A stretch of 64,000 bases of DNA from Maribacter arenosus (lineage in GTDB: Bacteria; Bacteroidota; Bacteroidia; Flavobacteriales; Flavobacteriaceae): contig NZ_JABTCG010000005.1 of the NCBI RefSeq assembly GCF_014610845.1, positions 124,001-188,000 of the forward strand, read 5' to 3'. The notes below the pieces were generated by a model. The model made no database searches and had not been told where the DNA came from. It worked only from the letters and a program-made list of their open reading frames with translations. Within the stretch, counting starts at the first letter, position 1. Each line of letters opens with the position of its first letter. Shown here piece by piece: positions 19,371 to 27,432 of the stretch. The translations under genes were made by a program, and so were the position numbers.

Positions 19371-19411
19371 AATGCTACCTTAAAGCGATAAAAATCCATA
19401 ACAACGAAAAA

Positions 19412-19855
19412 ATGGAAGGTTCAGGGGTACGTAGATTTTGGTTGACAGCAGTATGTAGTATTATGTTCGTTATCACTTTTGGGCAGGAAAAAGGGCCTGA
19501 TGGTAATACAAACCTCTTGGAAAATATGATGGTCCGAATCGCCGAAATTGAAGTGGAACCGGATTATCTCGAGGAATATATCTCCATTTTAAAAGAGGAA
19601 GCGGAAGCATCCGTTCGACTGGAGGCCGGTGTCATCTGTATCTATCCCATGTTTCAGAAGGAAAATCCGAACCAAATACGCTTATTGGAAATCTATGCGG
19701 ACAATACCTCTTATGAATCGCATTTGCAAACCCCGCATTTCAAACATTACAAAGAGTCCACGCTCCCTATGGTAAAATCCTTGCAATTGGTGGATATGGA
19801 GTCTATCGACCAAAAAACTATGGCAAACATCTTCAAAAAGATAAATACACAATGA
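19412..19855 (+). CDS. Exported ABM-domain (quinol) monooxygenase
   Basis: A 147-residue protein. The start MEGSGVRRFW at 19412 gives a signal-like N-terminus; the longer frame from 19337 overlaps the flavodoxin gene. The antibiotic-biosynthesis-monooxygenase ferredoxin-like fold is seen in VRIAEIEVEPDYLEEY, EAGVICIYPMFQKENP and SYESHLQTPHFKHYKE. Such small cofactor-free proteins oxidise quinols or aid detoxification of quinones, which would fit a cluster of redox enzymes. Confidence 0.78.
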   Translation: MEGSGVRRFWLTAVCSIMFVITFGQEKGPDGNTNLLENMMVRIAEIEVEPDYLEEYISILKEEAEASVRLEAGVICIYPMFQKENPNQIRLLEIYADNTSYESHLQTPHFKHYKESTLPMVKSLQLVDMESIDQKTMANIFKKINTQ

Positions 19856-19972
19856 GATTTCTAAAAATGATGACTTAGTATCAAAAAATTAACAGAATGA
19901 AAGAGGGTTTTGAAATTCCAAATCCCATAAAATCAGTAACTTTAGAACAATCGCTTTAAAAACAAGAATATC

Positions 19973-20437
19973 ATGGCAAACTTTACGCTAAACATCAACG
20001 GAACGAAACAAGAGATGGATGTTGACCCAGCAACTCCCATGCTCTGGGTATTGCGGGACCACCTGAAATTGGTAGGCACCAAATATGGCTGCGGTATTGC
20101 GCAATGCGGTGCCTGTACCATCCATTTGGGCGACAACGCGGTTCGCTCGTGCCAGTTGCCGGTATCCGCGGTGGCCGAACAGAAGATTACGACTATCGAG
20201 GGACTTTCCGAAAACGGCGACCATCCCGTACAAAAGGCTTGGCTAGAAGTAGACGTTCCCCAATGTGGCTATTGCCAAGCCGGACAGATCATGACCGCTT
20301 CGGCCCTATTGGAAAAAAATCCGAATCCCTCGGACACTGAAATCGAAACGGCCATGAACGGAAATATCTGTCGTTGCGGAACGTACACAAGAATCAAAAA
20401 GGCCGTCAAACTCGCAGCCAGTTCTAAAAACGTTTAA
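19973..20437 (+). CDS. Isoquinoline 1-oxidoreductase-like alpha subunit (two 2Fe-2S clusters)
   Basis: A 154-residue iron-sulfur subunit of a molybdenum hydroxylase. The plant-type 2Fe-2S cluster is bound by C40, C45, C48 and C60; the second cluster by C98, C101, C133 and C135 ([15 protein letters not shown]). It passes electrons from the molybdenum subunit encoded 30 nt downstream. No FAD subunit gene is present, which is the usual state of Ior-type enzymes. Confidence 0.93.
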   Translation: MANFTLNINGTKQEMDVDPATPMLWVLRDHLKLVGTKYGCGIAQCGACTIHLGDNAVRSCQLPVSAVAEQKITTIEGLSENGDHPVQKAWLEVDVPQCGYCQAGQIMTASALLEKNPNPSDTEIETAMNGNICRCGTYTRIKKAVKLAASSKNV

Positions 20438-20467
20438 AATCATCCGGCACATCTTAAAACAAAAATC

Positions 20468-22666
20468 ATGACACAGATAAAAACACAATATAATCGTCGT
20501 TCGTTCATAAAGGTATCTGCCGCCGCTGGAGGAGGTATGCTTATCGGTTTTAGTTGGCTGAACGGATGTAAACCCAATACCCCCGAACCAGAACCTGGTG
20601 TTGCAGTGCCGAATGAGTGGTTCGAGATCAACGGCTATATCAAAATAGGCGATACCGGCAAGGTTACCATATATTCCCCTAATCCTGAAATCGGGCAAAA
20701 CGTAAGAACTTCAATGCCCATGATCGTTGCCGAAGAACTCGATGTGCCATGGGAAAACGTGATCGTAGAGCAGGCACCGCTAAATACGGGGTGGTATCAA
20801 AATCAATTTGCAGGAGGAAGTCTTTCCATTCGATTGAGTTGGAACGCGCTACGAATGGCGGGGGCTACAGGAAAAAGAATGCTGATGGAAGCGGCTGCGA
20901 AAGAATGGGGCCTACAAGTTTCGGACCTGGCCGCTAGTGAAGGAATCATAAAAGAATCCAATGGTGAACGTACCATCTCTTATGGGGAAATTGCCTCAAA
21001 AGCCGTGGGCTTGGAAGTTCCGGAAGAAGTTGAATTGAAGGCTGTCAAGGATTTCAAATTGATAGGGACAAGCCAAAAAAATGTCGACGGTAAAAAAATT
21101 GTAACCGGGGAGCCGCTATTCGGACTGGATTTCCATAGGGAGAGCATGCAACTCGCGGTTATTCAACATCCACCTGCTTTTGGAATGAAAGTGAAGGATT
21201 TCAATGAAGACGAGATAAAAGGTATGCCGGGGGTACATGATGCATTTATTGTGGATACCTCCTTTGAGGACAGTGATAGATTTGATGAAAAAGGTTTTCT
21301 ACAGCTAATAACTATTGTTGGAAATTCCATTTGGGAGTTATTACAGGCAAAAAAGGCGCTCAAAGCCAATTATGAGACCGTTGGTGAACTCGAAAGTTCG
21401 GGGATGCATTCAAAACGCCTAGAAAAGGCCTTAGTGTCCGGTGAGGTGCAGGAAAGCAGGAAAGATGGTAATCCTGATGCGGCCTTCAAAAAAGCGGCTA
21501 AAGTGATAGAACGAACCTATACCGCACCGTTCATAGCCCACAATACCTTGGAACCTATGAATTTCTTTGCAAACGTAACGGAAGATTCAGCGGAACTTAT
21601 CGGGCCGACCCAGACACCGGAAGCCTTGGAAGGGTCCGTTTCTAAACTCCTGGGCCTACCCCTAGAAAATGTAACGGTGAACATGACCCGGATCGGAGGG
21701 GGATTTGGAAGAAGGCTCTATGTGCATTTTGGTGTTGAGGCGGCCGCCATTTCCAAAAAGATCGGTGGTCCGGTCAAACTTATGTATACAAGAGAGGACG
21801 ATATGACCCAGGGTACCTATCGCCCAACCTATCGCTCGGTATACAAAGCAGGTCTTGACCAGAATAATAACCTGATCGCCTTTACCGTAAAAGGGGCAGG
21901 GTTGCCGGAAGGACCGGTGTTTCCCAATCGTTTCCCGGCAGGAACCGTCGAGAACTATTCCGCAGAAAAGATAAAATCGGAAACCAATGTGACAACAGGG
22001 GCATGGCGGGCACCACGATCCAATTTTACGGCCGGTGCCGAGCAGGCCTTTTTAGATGAAGTCGCCGAAGCAGCGGGCAAAGACCCCATTGATTTCCGGT
22101 TGGAACTTTTTGACCGGGCAATTAACGATCCTGTAGGGGAGGAACATGAATATGAAGCGGAACGCTATGCGGGTGTCTTGAAATTGGTCAAGGAAAAGGC
22201 TAATTGGGGCAAAACGGAGCCCGGTGTTCATCGAGGGGTAGCGGCCTACTTCTGCCATTCGACCTATGTCGCCGAAGTATTCGATATCGTTTTGGAAAAT
22301 GATAATCCGGTAGTCCAAAAGGTCTGGTGCGCTGTGGATTGCGGTATCGTTGTAAATAAAGATGCGGCCAAGAACATGATTGAAGGCGGGGTAATCGATG
22401 GTATCGGTCATTCCATGTACAGTCAGTTGACGTTTGAAAATGGGGCCCCGGAACAAATGAACTTCGACAGCTACCAGTTGATCCGGCATTCACAGGCACC
22501 AAAGGAAATTGAGGTCTTCTTTGTTGAAAATGAAATCGATCCGACCGGTTTGGGAGAGCCAGGGTTGCCGCCAGCTATTGGGGCACTGGCCAACGCACTA
22601 TATAAAGCTAAAGGAATGGGGCATTACCATCAACCCTTTATTTCCGAAAAACAAATTGTAGGGTAA
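20468..22666 (+). CDS. Isoquinoline 1-oxidoreductase-like beta subunit (molybdopterin-binding)
   Basis: A 732-residue molybdopterin-cytosine-dinucleotide-type subunit of the xanthine oxidase family. A twin-arginine signal (NRRSFIK, R10-R11) predicts folded export together with the small subunit. Characteristic motifs are EVDVPWENV-like LDVPWENV, MTRIGGGFGRRLY and GLGEPGLPP, where the Glu is the catalytic base near the C-terminus. It hydroxylates N-heterocycles or oxidises aldehydes; substrate unknown. Last gene of the plus-strand operon. Confidence 0.92.
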   Translation: MTQIKTQYNRRSFIKVSAAAGGGMLIGFSWLNGCKPNTPEPEPGVAVPNEWFEINGYIKIGDTGKVTIYSPNPEIGQNVRTSMPMIVAEELDVPWENVIVEQAPLNTGWYQNQFAGGSLSIRLSWNALRMAGATGKRMLMEAAAKEWGLQVSDLAASEGIIKESNGERTISYGEIASKAVGLEVPEEVELKAVKDFKLIGTSQKNVDGKKIVTGEPLFGLDFHRESMQLAVIQHPPAFGMKVKDFNEDEIKGMPGVHDAFIVDTSFEDSDRFDEKGFLQLITIVGNSIWELLQAKKALKANYETVGELESSGMHSKRLEKALVSGEVQESRKDGNPDAAFKKAAKVIERTYTAPFIAHNTLEPMNFFANVTEDSAELIGPTQTPEALEGSVSKLLGLPLENVTVNMTRIGGGFGRRLYVHFGVEAAAISKKIGGPVKLMYTREDDMTQGTYRPTYRSVYKAGLDQNNNLIAFTVKGAGLPEGPVFPNRFPAGTVENYSAEKIKSETNVTTGAWRAPRSNFTAGAEQAFLDEVAEAAGKDPIDFRLELFDRAINDPVGEEHEYEAERYAGVLKLVKEKANWGKTEPGVHRGVAAYFCHSTYVAEVFDIVLENDNPVVQKVWCAVDCGIVVNKDAAKNMIEGGVIDGIGHSMYSQLTFENGAPEQMNFDSYQLIRHSQAPKEIEVFFVENEIDPTGLGEPGLPPAIGALANALYKAKGMGHYHQPFISEKQIVG

Positions 22667-22698
22667 GTTGATTAGCGGAGGATGATTATGTTGATACG

Positions 22699-22975
22699 CT
22701 AAAGCAGCTTTTCCACATTGTTACGAAACGTCACCCAACCGGAAAGATACCTATCTCTAGTAAAAACATTGTTTTTGCGTAGTACTTTAATCGCATCGAT
22801 GGCCATCGAATAGCTTTTATGGATAGGAATATTTTTTTCGTAGGCAGTTCCCTTACCAATTCTTTAAACTGTTGCGTACTACAAACGAATGCTCGGCGTT
22901 TTTTAAATGAAATTTGATATAGTCGCCGTAGCCCTTTATCCAGATAAGGTAATCGAGTTTTATATTTACTTTACG
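22699..22975 (-). pseudogene. Decayed LytTR DNA-binding domain (response regulator remnant)
   Basis: On the minus strand the DNA reads LDYLIWIKGYGDYIKFHL, then VVRNSLKNW and a stop; after frame changes it continues ELPTK, IPIHKSYSMAIDAIKVL and VTFRNNVEKLL. These pieces are in the order of a LytTR domain (KVxLxxIxYIEGxxDYIK ... FLRIHRSYIVxLxKI). At least two frameshifts are needed, so it is a relic. No receiver domain or sensor kinase is left beside it. Confidence 0.7.
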
Positions 22976-23121
22976 GCTTTTACCTTCAGGACAAAATTTC
23001 AGACTAGTTCATAACTTCAGTATCAAGTCTCCTAATAGGAATTATGTAATTACATTTCGTACCGCTTCCTGTTGGGTCTGTACTTTTCCAAATCGGTTTT
23101 GGACATACTCCCGTACCGCCA

Positions 23122-23268
23122 CCGTTACCCTTTTTTTTGATAGCAAAATAACAACATCCGTTCTTGCACGGCGGCATAAACCAGGCTCGCTATGCTCCCT
23201 CTTATTTATACGCCTTACCAAGCTCGGATATTGTAGTCCGTACAGCATCAAAAAAAGGGTAACAGCGG
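23122..23268. repeat. MITE-like element, copy 1
   Basis: About 147 bp bounded by inverted repeats: left CCGTTACCC plus a T-run and GAT (23122-23141), right ATC plus an A-run and GGGTAAC (23247-23263) then CGG. An internal near-palindrome joins GGCGGCATAAA and TTTATACGCC. A diverged copy in the same orientation is at 26014-26150. The minus-strand ORF across it (23042-23251) is explained by the repeat. Confidence 0.65.
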
Positions 23269-23370
23269 ACGGCCTTTAGTTTTGTTCTATAGATGAGATC
23301 TATTATGATGATGGTTTTGAAAAGAGGGGGTCCGGGGGAGACTCATAACTCATGATTTTGTTGATAAGTC

Positions 23371-23550
23371 AAAAAAAGGTGGGGCGAACCAAGGCGACGG
23401 CTAGGCATCAGGCTTTCATAGAGTAATGGGCCCTACCTTTTTATAAGGGATTACGGATATTTATATGGAATAGATTGAAAAAAGGACGGGGTGAACTTTA
23501 GCGACGGCCAGGTTCAAGGCCTTTATAGTGTACCAGTCCCTGTCCTTTAT
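23371..23550 (+). ncRNA. Candidate IS110 bridge RNA (two-loop guide RNA)
   Basis: Two related modules. Module 1 stem: AAAGGTGGGG (23375-23384) with CCCTACCTTT (23431-23440). Module 2 stem: AAAGGACGGGG (23481-23491) with CCCTGTCCTTT (23538-23548). The stems differ in sequence but keep pairing, including one G-U pair at the same place. Each encloses a smaller hairpin (GGCT/GGCT at 23399 and 23411; GGCC/GGCC at 23506 and 23518) with shared bases GAAC, GCGAC and ATAG around it. The bases between outer and inner stem vary, as guide segments would. Position upstream of the transposase and the two-loop form match known bridge RNAs. Ends are approximate. Confidence 0.65.
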
Positions 23551-23636
23551 AACCGGGTTGCCAGAACCAAATAGGATTTTAGCCCTTGCTAGTAAAGGTC
23601 TTAGTTTAAACAACCCTATTAAAGCAAAGTAAAAAT

Positions 23637-24626
23637 ATGGAAATCAAGGAAGTCATCGGTATCGATGTAAGTAAGTTGACAGTGGATTGTTGTATCCACC
23701 AAAGCCAAGAACTTAAAACGTTCAAGAACGATTCAGAAGGAATCTCGAAAATGATAGGTTGGTCCTTAAGGAAAAGTAAGGTCGATAAGGAGAATATTCT
23801 CTTTGTACTGGAGCATACCGGTCTCTACTCGGATTACTTGGTTCGGTCGCTGGATCGCGGCGATTACCAAATGAAAATAGTCAGCGGTCTCGAAATTAAA
23901 CGGTCCCTTGGAATCATCAGGGGCAAGAATGACAGGGCCGATTCAAAACGGATAGCCCTTTACGGTTATCGCACAAGGGAAGAGACCCTTCCAAGCAGGA
24001 TTCCCGGTTCTACCCTGACAAGGTTGAAACGGTTAATGTCCATGCGAAGGAAATTGGTAGGTCAACGGGCGGGTCATATGGCGACCCTCCGAGAGCAAAA
24101 AAGCGTACTGGAAGAGGATTCGCTCCTGTTCTGGGTTCAGGAGGATATCATCAACTTATTGAGTTGGCGGATAAACGACCTTGAACGGGAAATGGACAAA
24201 TTGATACAAGGGGATATTGAGCTGAAACGGATGCTCGCCCTTTTAACGGGTATCAAGGGAATCGGTAAAGTGACCGCCCGCTTTATGATCGTGTATACAG
24301 TAGGGTTTACTTCGTTCTCTACCTGGCGCAAGTTTGCCTCCTACTGTGGAATAGCGCCCTTTTCCCATACTTCCGGCACAAGTGTCAGGGGAAGGACCAA
24401 GGTCAGCCAATTGGCCAATAGGGAAGGTAAGGCCTTGTTGCACCAATGTTCCTTATCGGCCGTAAAATGCAATCCGGAGATGAAAGCATATTATGAACGA
24501 AGGCTTGAAATCGGAAAGAGCAAGATGAGCACGTTGAACATTATCAGGAACAAACTGGTGTCACGGGCCTTTGCCGTGGTGGCCAGGGGAACGCCTTATG
24601 TGAACACGATGGGATACGCCTCATAG
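23637..24626 (+). CDS. IS110-family transposase (DEDD recombinase)
   Basis: A 329-residue transposase. The RuvC-like N-terminal domain shows the acidic residues in IGIDVSKLTVD, LEHTGLYSD and KNDRADSKR. The C-terminal Tnp_20 domain includes LTGIKGIGKVTA and SGTSVRGRTKVSQLANREG, which carries the serine region thought to be the nucleophile. The frame is intact, so the element may be active. GC content and codons are similar to its neighbours. Confidence 0.93.
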   Translation: MEIKEVIGIDVSKLTVDCCIHQSQELKTFKNDSEGISKMIGWSLRKSKVDKENILFVLEHTGLYSDYLVRSLDRGDYQMKIVSGLEIKRSLGIIRGKNDRADSKRIALYGYRTREETLPSRIPGSTLTRLKRLMSMRRKLVGQRAGHMATLREQKSVLEEDSLLFWVQEDIINLLSWRINDLEREMDKLIQGDIELKRMLALLTGIKGIGKVTARFMIVYTVGFTSFSTWRKFASYCGIAPFSHTSGTSVRGRTKVSQLANREGKALLHQCSLSAVKCNPEMKAYYERRLEIGKSKMSTLNIIRNKLVSRAFAVVARGTPYVNTMGYAS

Positions 24627-24705
24627 CCAAATGTACAAGGGAAAAATTGGCTTCACTTCCGTTTTACGGGAGCATACTTTCTTTTGCCATGAAGGAAACG
24701 GTATT

Positions 24706-24903
24706 TCAGCAACAGCCCGAGCCTTTTTGAACGGGTGGACAGGGTTTGGTTCCAAAGGAACAGTATACACAGCAATCCCCTTCATTTGGTCTCAGTACAT
24801 CCCCACAGCTTTGGCAATCATAAAAAAACTGGCAAGAATCAGTGGGCATTTCCTCTTCCTTTTGATGTCCACAGTTTGGACAGGTAATTGTCGATTTTAG
24901 CAT
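24706..24903 (-). CDS. GDCCVxC-type cysteine-rich protein
   Basis: A 65-residue protein (start MLKSTITCPNCG; an ATG 12 nt earlier adds four residues). It has a CPNCG knuckle, CQSCGD and the family motif GDCCVYCSFGTKPCPP, ten cysteines in all. Relatives sit next to mercury transport genes and some are selenoproteins. It is the third gene of an ArsR-MerTP series and probably binds or passes on a soft metal such as mercury. Confidence 0.8.
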   Translation of the reverse strand: MLKSTITCPNCGHQKEEEMPTDSCQFFYDCQSCGDVLRPNEGDCCVYCSFGTKPCPPVQKGSGCC

Positions 24904-24911
24904 TACTTCTG

Positions 24912-25511
24912 TCATTTGTTAATTGTATATCCTGTCCTTAAAATGGCTTCTTTTATTTCTTGGGCAGTTGTCCTGCTTCCATCGTACTTAACTACAGTGT
25001 TTGCCTTTTGATAATCGGACTTGACCATAAGGATTCCATCCAGTTTGTTTACTTCGCTCTCAATATGGGCCTCGCATCCCGAACAGGTCATTCCCTTGAT
25101 GGAGAGGCTCACTTCATCAACATCGTTCTCCGATACGTAGACCACTTCCTTGCTCGTTTCTGTCGTTGGGTAGAAAATATGGGAATAATAGGGGAAAGCT
25201 AGCATGATTACGGCAAATATAGTGACCACGGCAAGGAACTTTTTGGATTGCCAAAAAGAAGGTTTTTCTTCTGCTTCACAGGCACAATCGATTTCCTCCT
25301 GTGTCCTAGGTCTCATCTTTTGGTACCATGCAAATACGAGTGCCAAAATCGTAATCCCTACTAAATAAGGCCGGAAAGGCTCAATAAAGGAAAAGGTCGA
25401 GGCGACACCCGTTGTTCCTGCCAGGAAGGCAAGTACCGGTGTTATGCAACATAGGGAAGCCGCTAGAGCGGTAATGACCGTAGTCCCGATTAGACTTTTG
25501 TTGTTATCCAT
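24912..25511 (-). CDS. merTP: Mercuric transport fusion protein MerTP
   Basis: A 199-residue fusion: an N-terminal MerT-like membrane part with a Cys pair in the first transmembrane helix (ASLCCITPV), further helices near residues 50 and 90-108, and a C-terminal heavy-metal-associated domain with GMTCSGCE. It should bring Hg(II) across the inner membrane. The start overlaps the end of the ArsR-type gene by 8 nt. No mercuric reductase (MerA) is visible nearby, so detoxification would depend on a gene elsewhere. Confidence 0.88.
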   Translation of the reverse strand: MDNNKSLIGTTVITALAASLCCITPVLAFLAGTTGVASTFSFIEPFRPYLVGITILALVFAWYQKMRPRTQEEIDCACEAEEKPSFWQSKKFLAVVTIFAVIMLAFPYYSHIFYPTTETSKEVVYVSENDVDEVSLSIKGMTCSGCEAHIESEVNKLDGILMVKSDYQKANTVVKYDGSRTTAQEIKEAILRTGYTINK

Positions 25512-25887
25512 TGTCCGTCGTTTTCAATAATTCTCTTTTGTCTATTGTTTCAAAAAACGGGGCAAGGATAGGTGCTTTGTCAGCTACTATCGAATAAAAG
25601 ATTACCTGCGCCTCCTTACTCGACTCAGTGAGGCCCCTATCCCTTAATTTTCTAAGATGTTGTGATATCGCCGACACGTTCATTTCCAGAATATCGCTCA
25701 GGTCGCATACACACAACCGGTCTTCTTGGTTCAATAAGTAAAGGATTTTTAGCCGTACCGAGTTCCCTGCTAAACTTAATATGCCGGATAGGGAATCGAA
25801 GGAACTATCCAATTTCCGGACGGTATCCCTGCAATCCATTATTTGCTTGGCATCGGCTTCCAGCCGGATACAGATATTATTTTTCAT
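25504..25887 (-). CDS. ArsR/SmtB-family metal-sensing repressor
   Basis: A 127-residue winged-helix repressor. It has the conserved SVRLKILYLL helix and the metal-site motif DRLCVCDLSD, followed by the recognition helix NVSAISQHLRKLRDRGL. Additional cysteines near the start (IMDCRD) may complete a thiol site. It overlaps merTP and takes the place normally held by MerR. A palindrome 26 nt upstream of the start may be its operator. Confidence 0.88.
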   Translation of the reverse strand: MKNNICIRLEADAKQIMDCRDTVRKLDSSFDSLSGILSLAGNSVRLKILYLLNQEDRLCVCDLSDILEMNVSAISQHLRKLRDRGLTESSKEAQVIFYSIVADKAPILAPFFETIDKRELLKTTDNG

Positions 25888-25912
25888 GGTACGAATATAA
25901 GCCTATTATCGT

Positions 25913-25932
25913 ATTTAAGCAAATGCTAAAAT
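25913..25932. promoter_or_regulatory. Candidate ArsR-type operator
   Basis: ATTTAAGCA (25913-25921) and TGCTAAAAT (25924-25932) form an imperfect palindrome (8 of 9 pairs) around 2 nt, close to the 12-2-12 form of ArsR/SmtB operators. It lies just upstream of the repressor gene. Confidence 0.45.
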
Positions 25933-26013
25933 ACATCAAATGATGCATTTGGTGCCGCTTCGTAGTCATTCGGTTTCTTTCAAGAGAAGGCTTTGACTTA
26001 CCAACGCACCATA

Positions 26014-26150
26014 CCGTTTCCTCTTTTTTGACAGCAAAACAACAACATCCATTCTTGGACGGCGGCATAAACCGTTGCGCTTCGCTCCACTATTTATACG
26101 CCTTACCAAGCCTGGATATTGTGACCCATCAAGCATCAAAAAAAGGTAAC
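26014..26150. repeat. MITE-like element, copy 2
   Basis: A diverged copy of 23122-23268 in the same orientation, with identical stretches such as AACAACATCC, ACGGCGGCATAAACC and ATTTATACGCCTTACCAAGC. Its end pairs (CCGTTTCC with the right-hand GGTAAC) are weaker. The two copies bracket the IS110 element and the mercury module. Confidence 0.65.
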
Positions 26151-26161
26151 GTGAAGGCTCT

Positions 26162-26530
26162 ATGGGAAGTAAATCAAATCCGAATATCATGAAAGCGAAT
26201 CCAAAACTTAAAAACGAAACGGTACGAAAAAAATCAAAAAAGGAAAACGCTCAGGATATAATAAGTAAATCGATTGAAAGCCTACACGCAAAAAACTCGG
26301 TTGTTATAGAAAAAGTTTATGATGGAAAATTTGGATTTACCATAGGATACACTATGGGAAGTAAATCAAAAACAAAAAAGATGAAATCGTACGGAATCAA
26401 CAAAAAGGAAGCGGAACAAAAGTTAAAGATCAAAAAAAGGGAAAACGCTCCGGATATAATAAGTAAATCATTCAAAAACCGCTCGAAGGGTTCGGGCGGT
26501 TCAATTATAAATCCTTTAAATATTTCAGTT
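26162..26530 (+). repeat. In-frame duplicated segment upstream of ssb
   Basis: Two diverged copies of about 64 codons share MGSKS (ATG at 26162 and 26354, 192 nt apart) and ENAxDIISKS (198 nt apart). Both spacings are multiples of three and the frame is open into ssb without a stop. This suggests translated DNA: either a lysine-rich 123-residue extension of SSB or a former separate gene. An 11-bp hairpin (arms 26477-26487 and 26491-26501, loop GGG) precedes the ssb start. Confidence 0.5.
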
Positions 26531-26884
26531 ATGAGTAATCTAAGAAACAAAGTCCAACTAATTGGCAACGTGGGGAACGACCCCGAAATGACCGTTTTGG
26601 AAAGTGGTAAAAAAGTAATCCGTTTTTCATTGGCGACCAATGAAAACTACAAGAACGCCAAAGGCGAGAAAGTACAAAGTACGGACTGGCATAATATGGT
26701 GGCTTGGGGCAAGACGGCCGAGATCGTTGAAAAGTATGCCGTCAAAGGCAAGCAAATCGCCATCGAGGGCAAATTGACTTCTCGAAGCTATGAAACCAAG
26801 GAAGGCGAAAAACGTTACATCACCGAAGTAATCGTTAGCGAGGTTTTGTTATTAGGTGCAAAGAACGAAAACAGGGCAGCCTAA
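26531..26884 (+). CDS. ssb: Single-stranded DNA-binding protein
   Basis: A 117-residue OB-fold SSB starting at MSNLRNKVQLIGNVG. Typical motifs are VIRFSLATNENY, STDWHNMVAWGKTAE and GKQIAIEGKLTSRSYE. The acidic C-terminal tip of chromosomal SSBs is missing (it ends KNENRAA), as is common for plasmid and ICE versions. It protects single-stranded transfer DNA. The frame stays open upstream to 26162, so a longer product is possible. Confidence 0.9.
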   Translation: MSNLRNKVQLIGNVGNDPEMTVLESGKKVIRFSLATNENYKNAKGEKVQSTDWHNMVAWGKTAEIVEKYAVKGKQIAIEGKLTSRSYETKEGEKRYITEVIVSEVLLLGAKNENRAA

Positions 26885-26904
26885 TGTATTGATTGATTAA
26901 AATT

Positions 26905-26940
26905 AAAGAGGGCATCTCTCGCAAAAGTTCTGCCCTCTTT
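26905..26940 (+). terminator. Terminator after ssb
   Basis: AAAGAGGGCA (26905-26914) pairs perfectly with TGCCCTCTTT (26931-26940) and is followed by further T residues. Confidence 0.7.
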
Positions 26941-26971
26941 TTCATTACTAATAACGTTTAAATCAAAAGCA

Positions 26972-27421
26972 ATGAAAGACAAAGTTAACGAAATACGAAT
27001 AAGCTATAAAGAACGTATCCCCTCCTCTTTTTGGAGAAAAATAAATTCCTCAAAAGACGCTGCGAATCTGCTGTTCGAAAATTGGGACAAACAGACCATT
27101 CAAGTACATGAATCCTTTAAGGTCGTACTCTTGAACAACAACAATAAAGTGAAGGGTATCTATCAACTTTCCAAAGGTGGAATTACCGCAACAATAATTG
27201 ATATACGAATCTTGTTCGCAGTGGTTTTAAAATCATTATCCGTTGCGATTATTTTGACCCATAATCATCCCAGTGGAACATTGAAAGCTAGTCAGGCCGA
27301 TAAGGACATCACGGAGAAAATTAAAAAGGCCGGCGAACTTCTGGACATTAAAGTATTGGATCATTTGATTATGGTACCCAATGGCGACTATTACAGTTTT
27401 GCGGATAACGGCCTGATGTAA
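26972..27421 (+). CDS. RadC-like JAB-domain protein
   Basis: A 149-residue protein with the JAB/MPN metalloprotease motif LTHNHPSGTLKASQAD (HxHPSG...D) and the ending LDHLIMVPNGDYYSFADNG that is standard for RadC-family proteins. It lacks the HhH region of full RadC (about 220 residues), as do the short versions on mobile elements. Function is unknown; location between ssb and mobilisation genes is typical for Bacteroidetes ICEs. Confidence 0.87.
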   Translation: MKDKVNEIRISYKERIPSSFWRKINSSKDAANLLFENWDKQTIQVHESFKVVLLNNNNKVKGIYQLSKGGITATIIDIRILFAVVLKSLSVAIILTHNHPSGTLKASQADKDITEKIKKAGELLDIKVLDHLIMVPNGDYYSFADNGLM

Positions 27422-27432
27422 AATCAAACGCT

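Larger units (their letters stand above)
23280..24631 (+). mobile_element. IS110-family insertion sequence (ends approximate)
   Basis: The unit comprises a long 5' noncoding part with two paired stem-loops, a transposase of 329 residues, and a very short 3' end. IS110 elements have no terminal inverted repeats, so the ends are estimates. They rest on CTTTAG at 23274-23279 on the left and TGTAC at 24632-24636 on the right, both of which echo loop bases of the second stem-loop. The resulting length of about 1.35 kb is usual for the family. Confidence 0.6.

Noticed and set aside
23042-23251. 69-residue minus-strand ORF, with a similar ORF at 25966-26190
   Set aside because: Both read through the two copies of a noncoding repeat with terminal inverted repeats; the shared residues follow from the repeat, and no start signal is seen.
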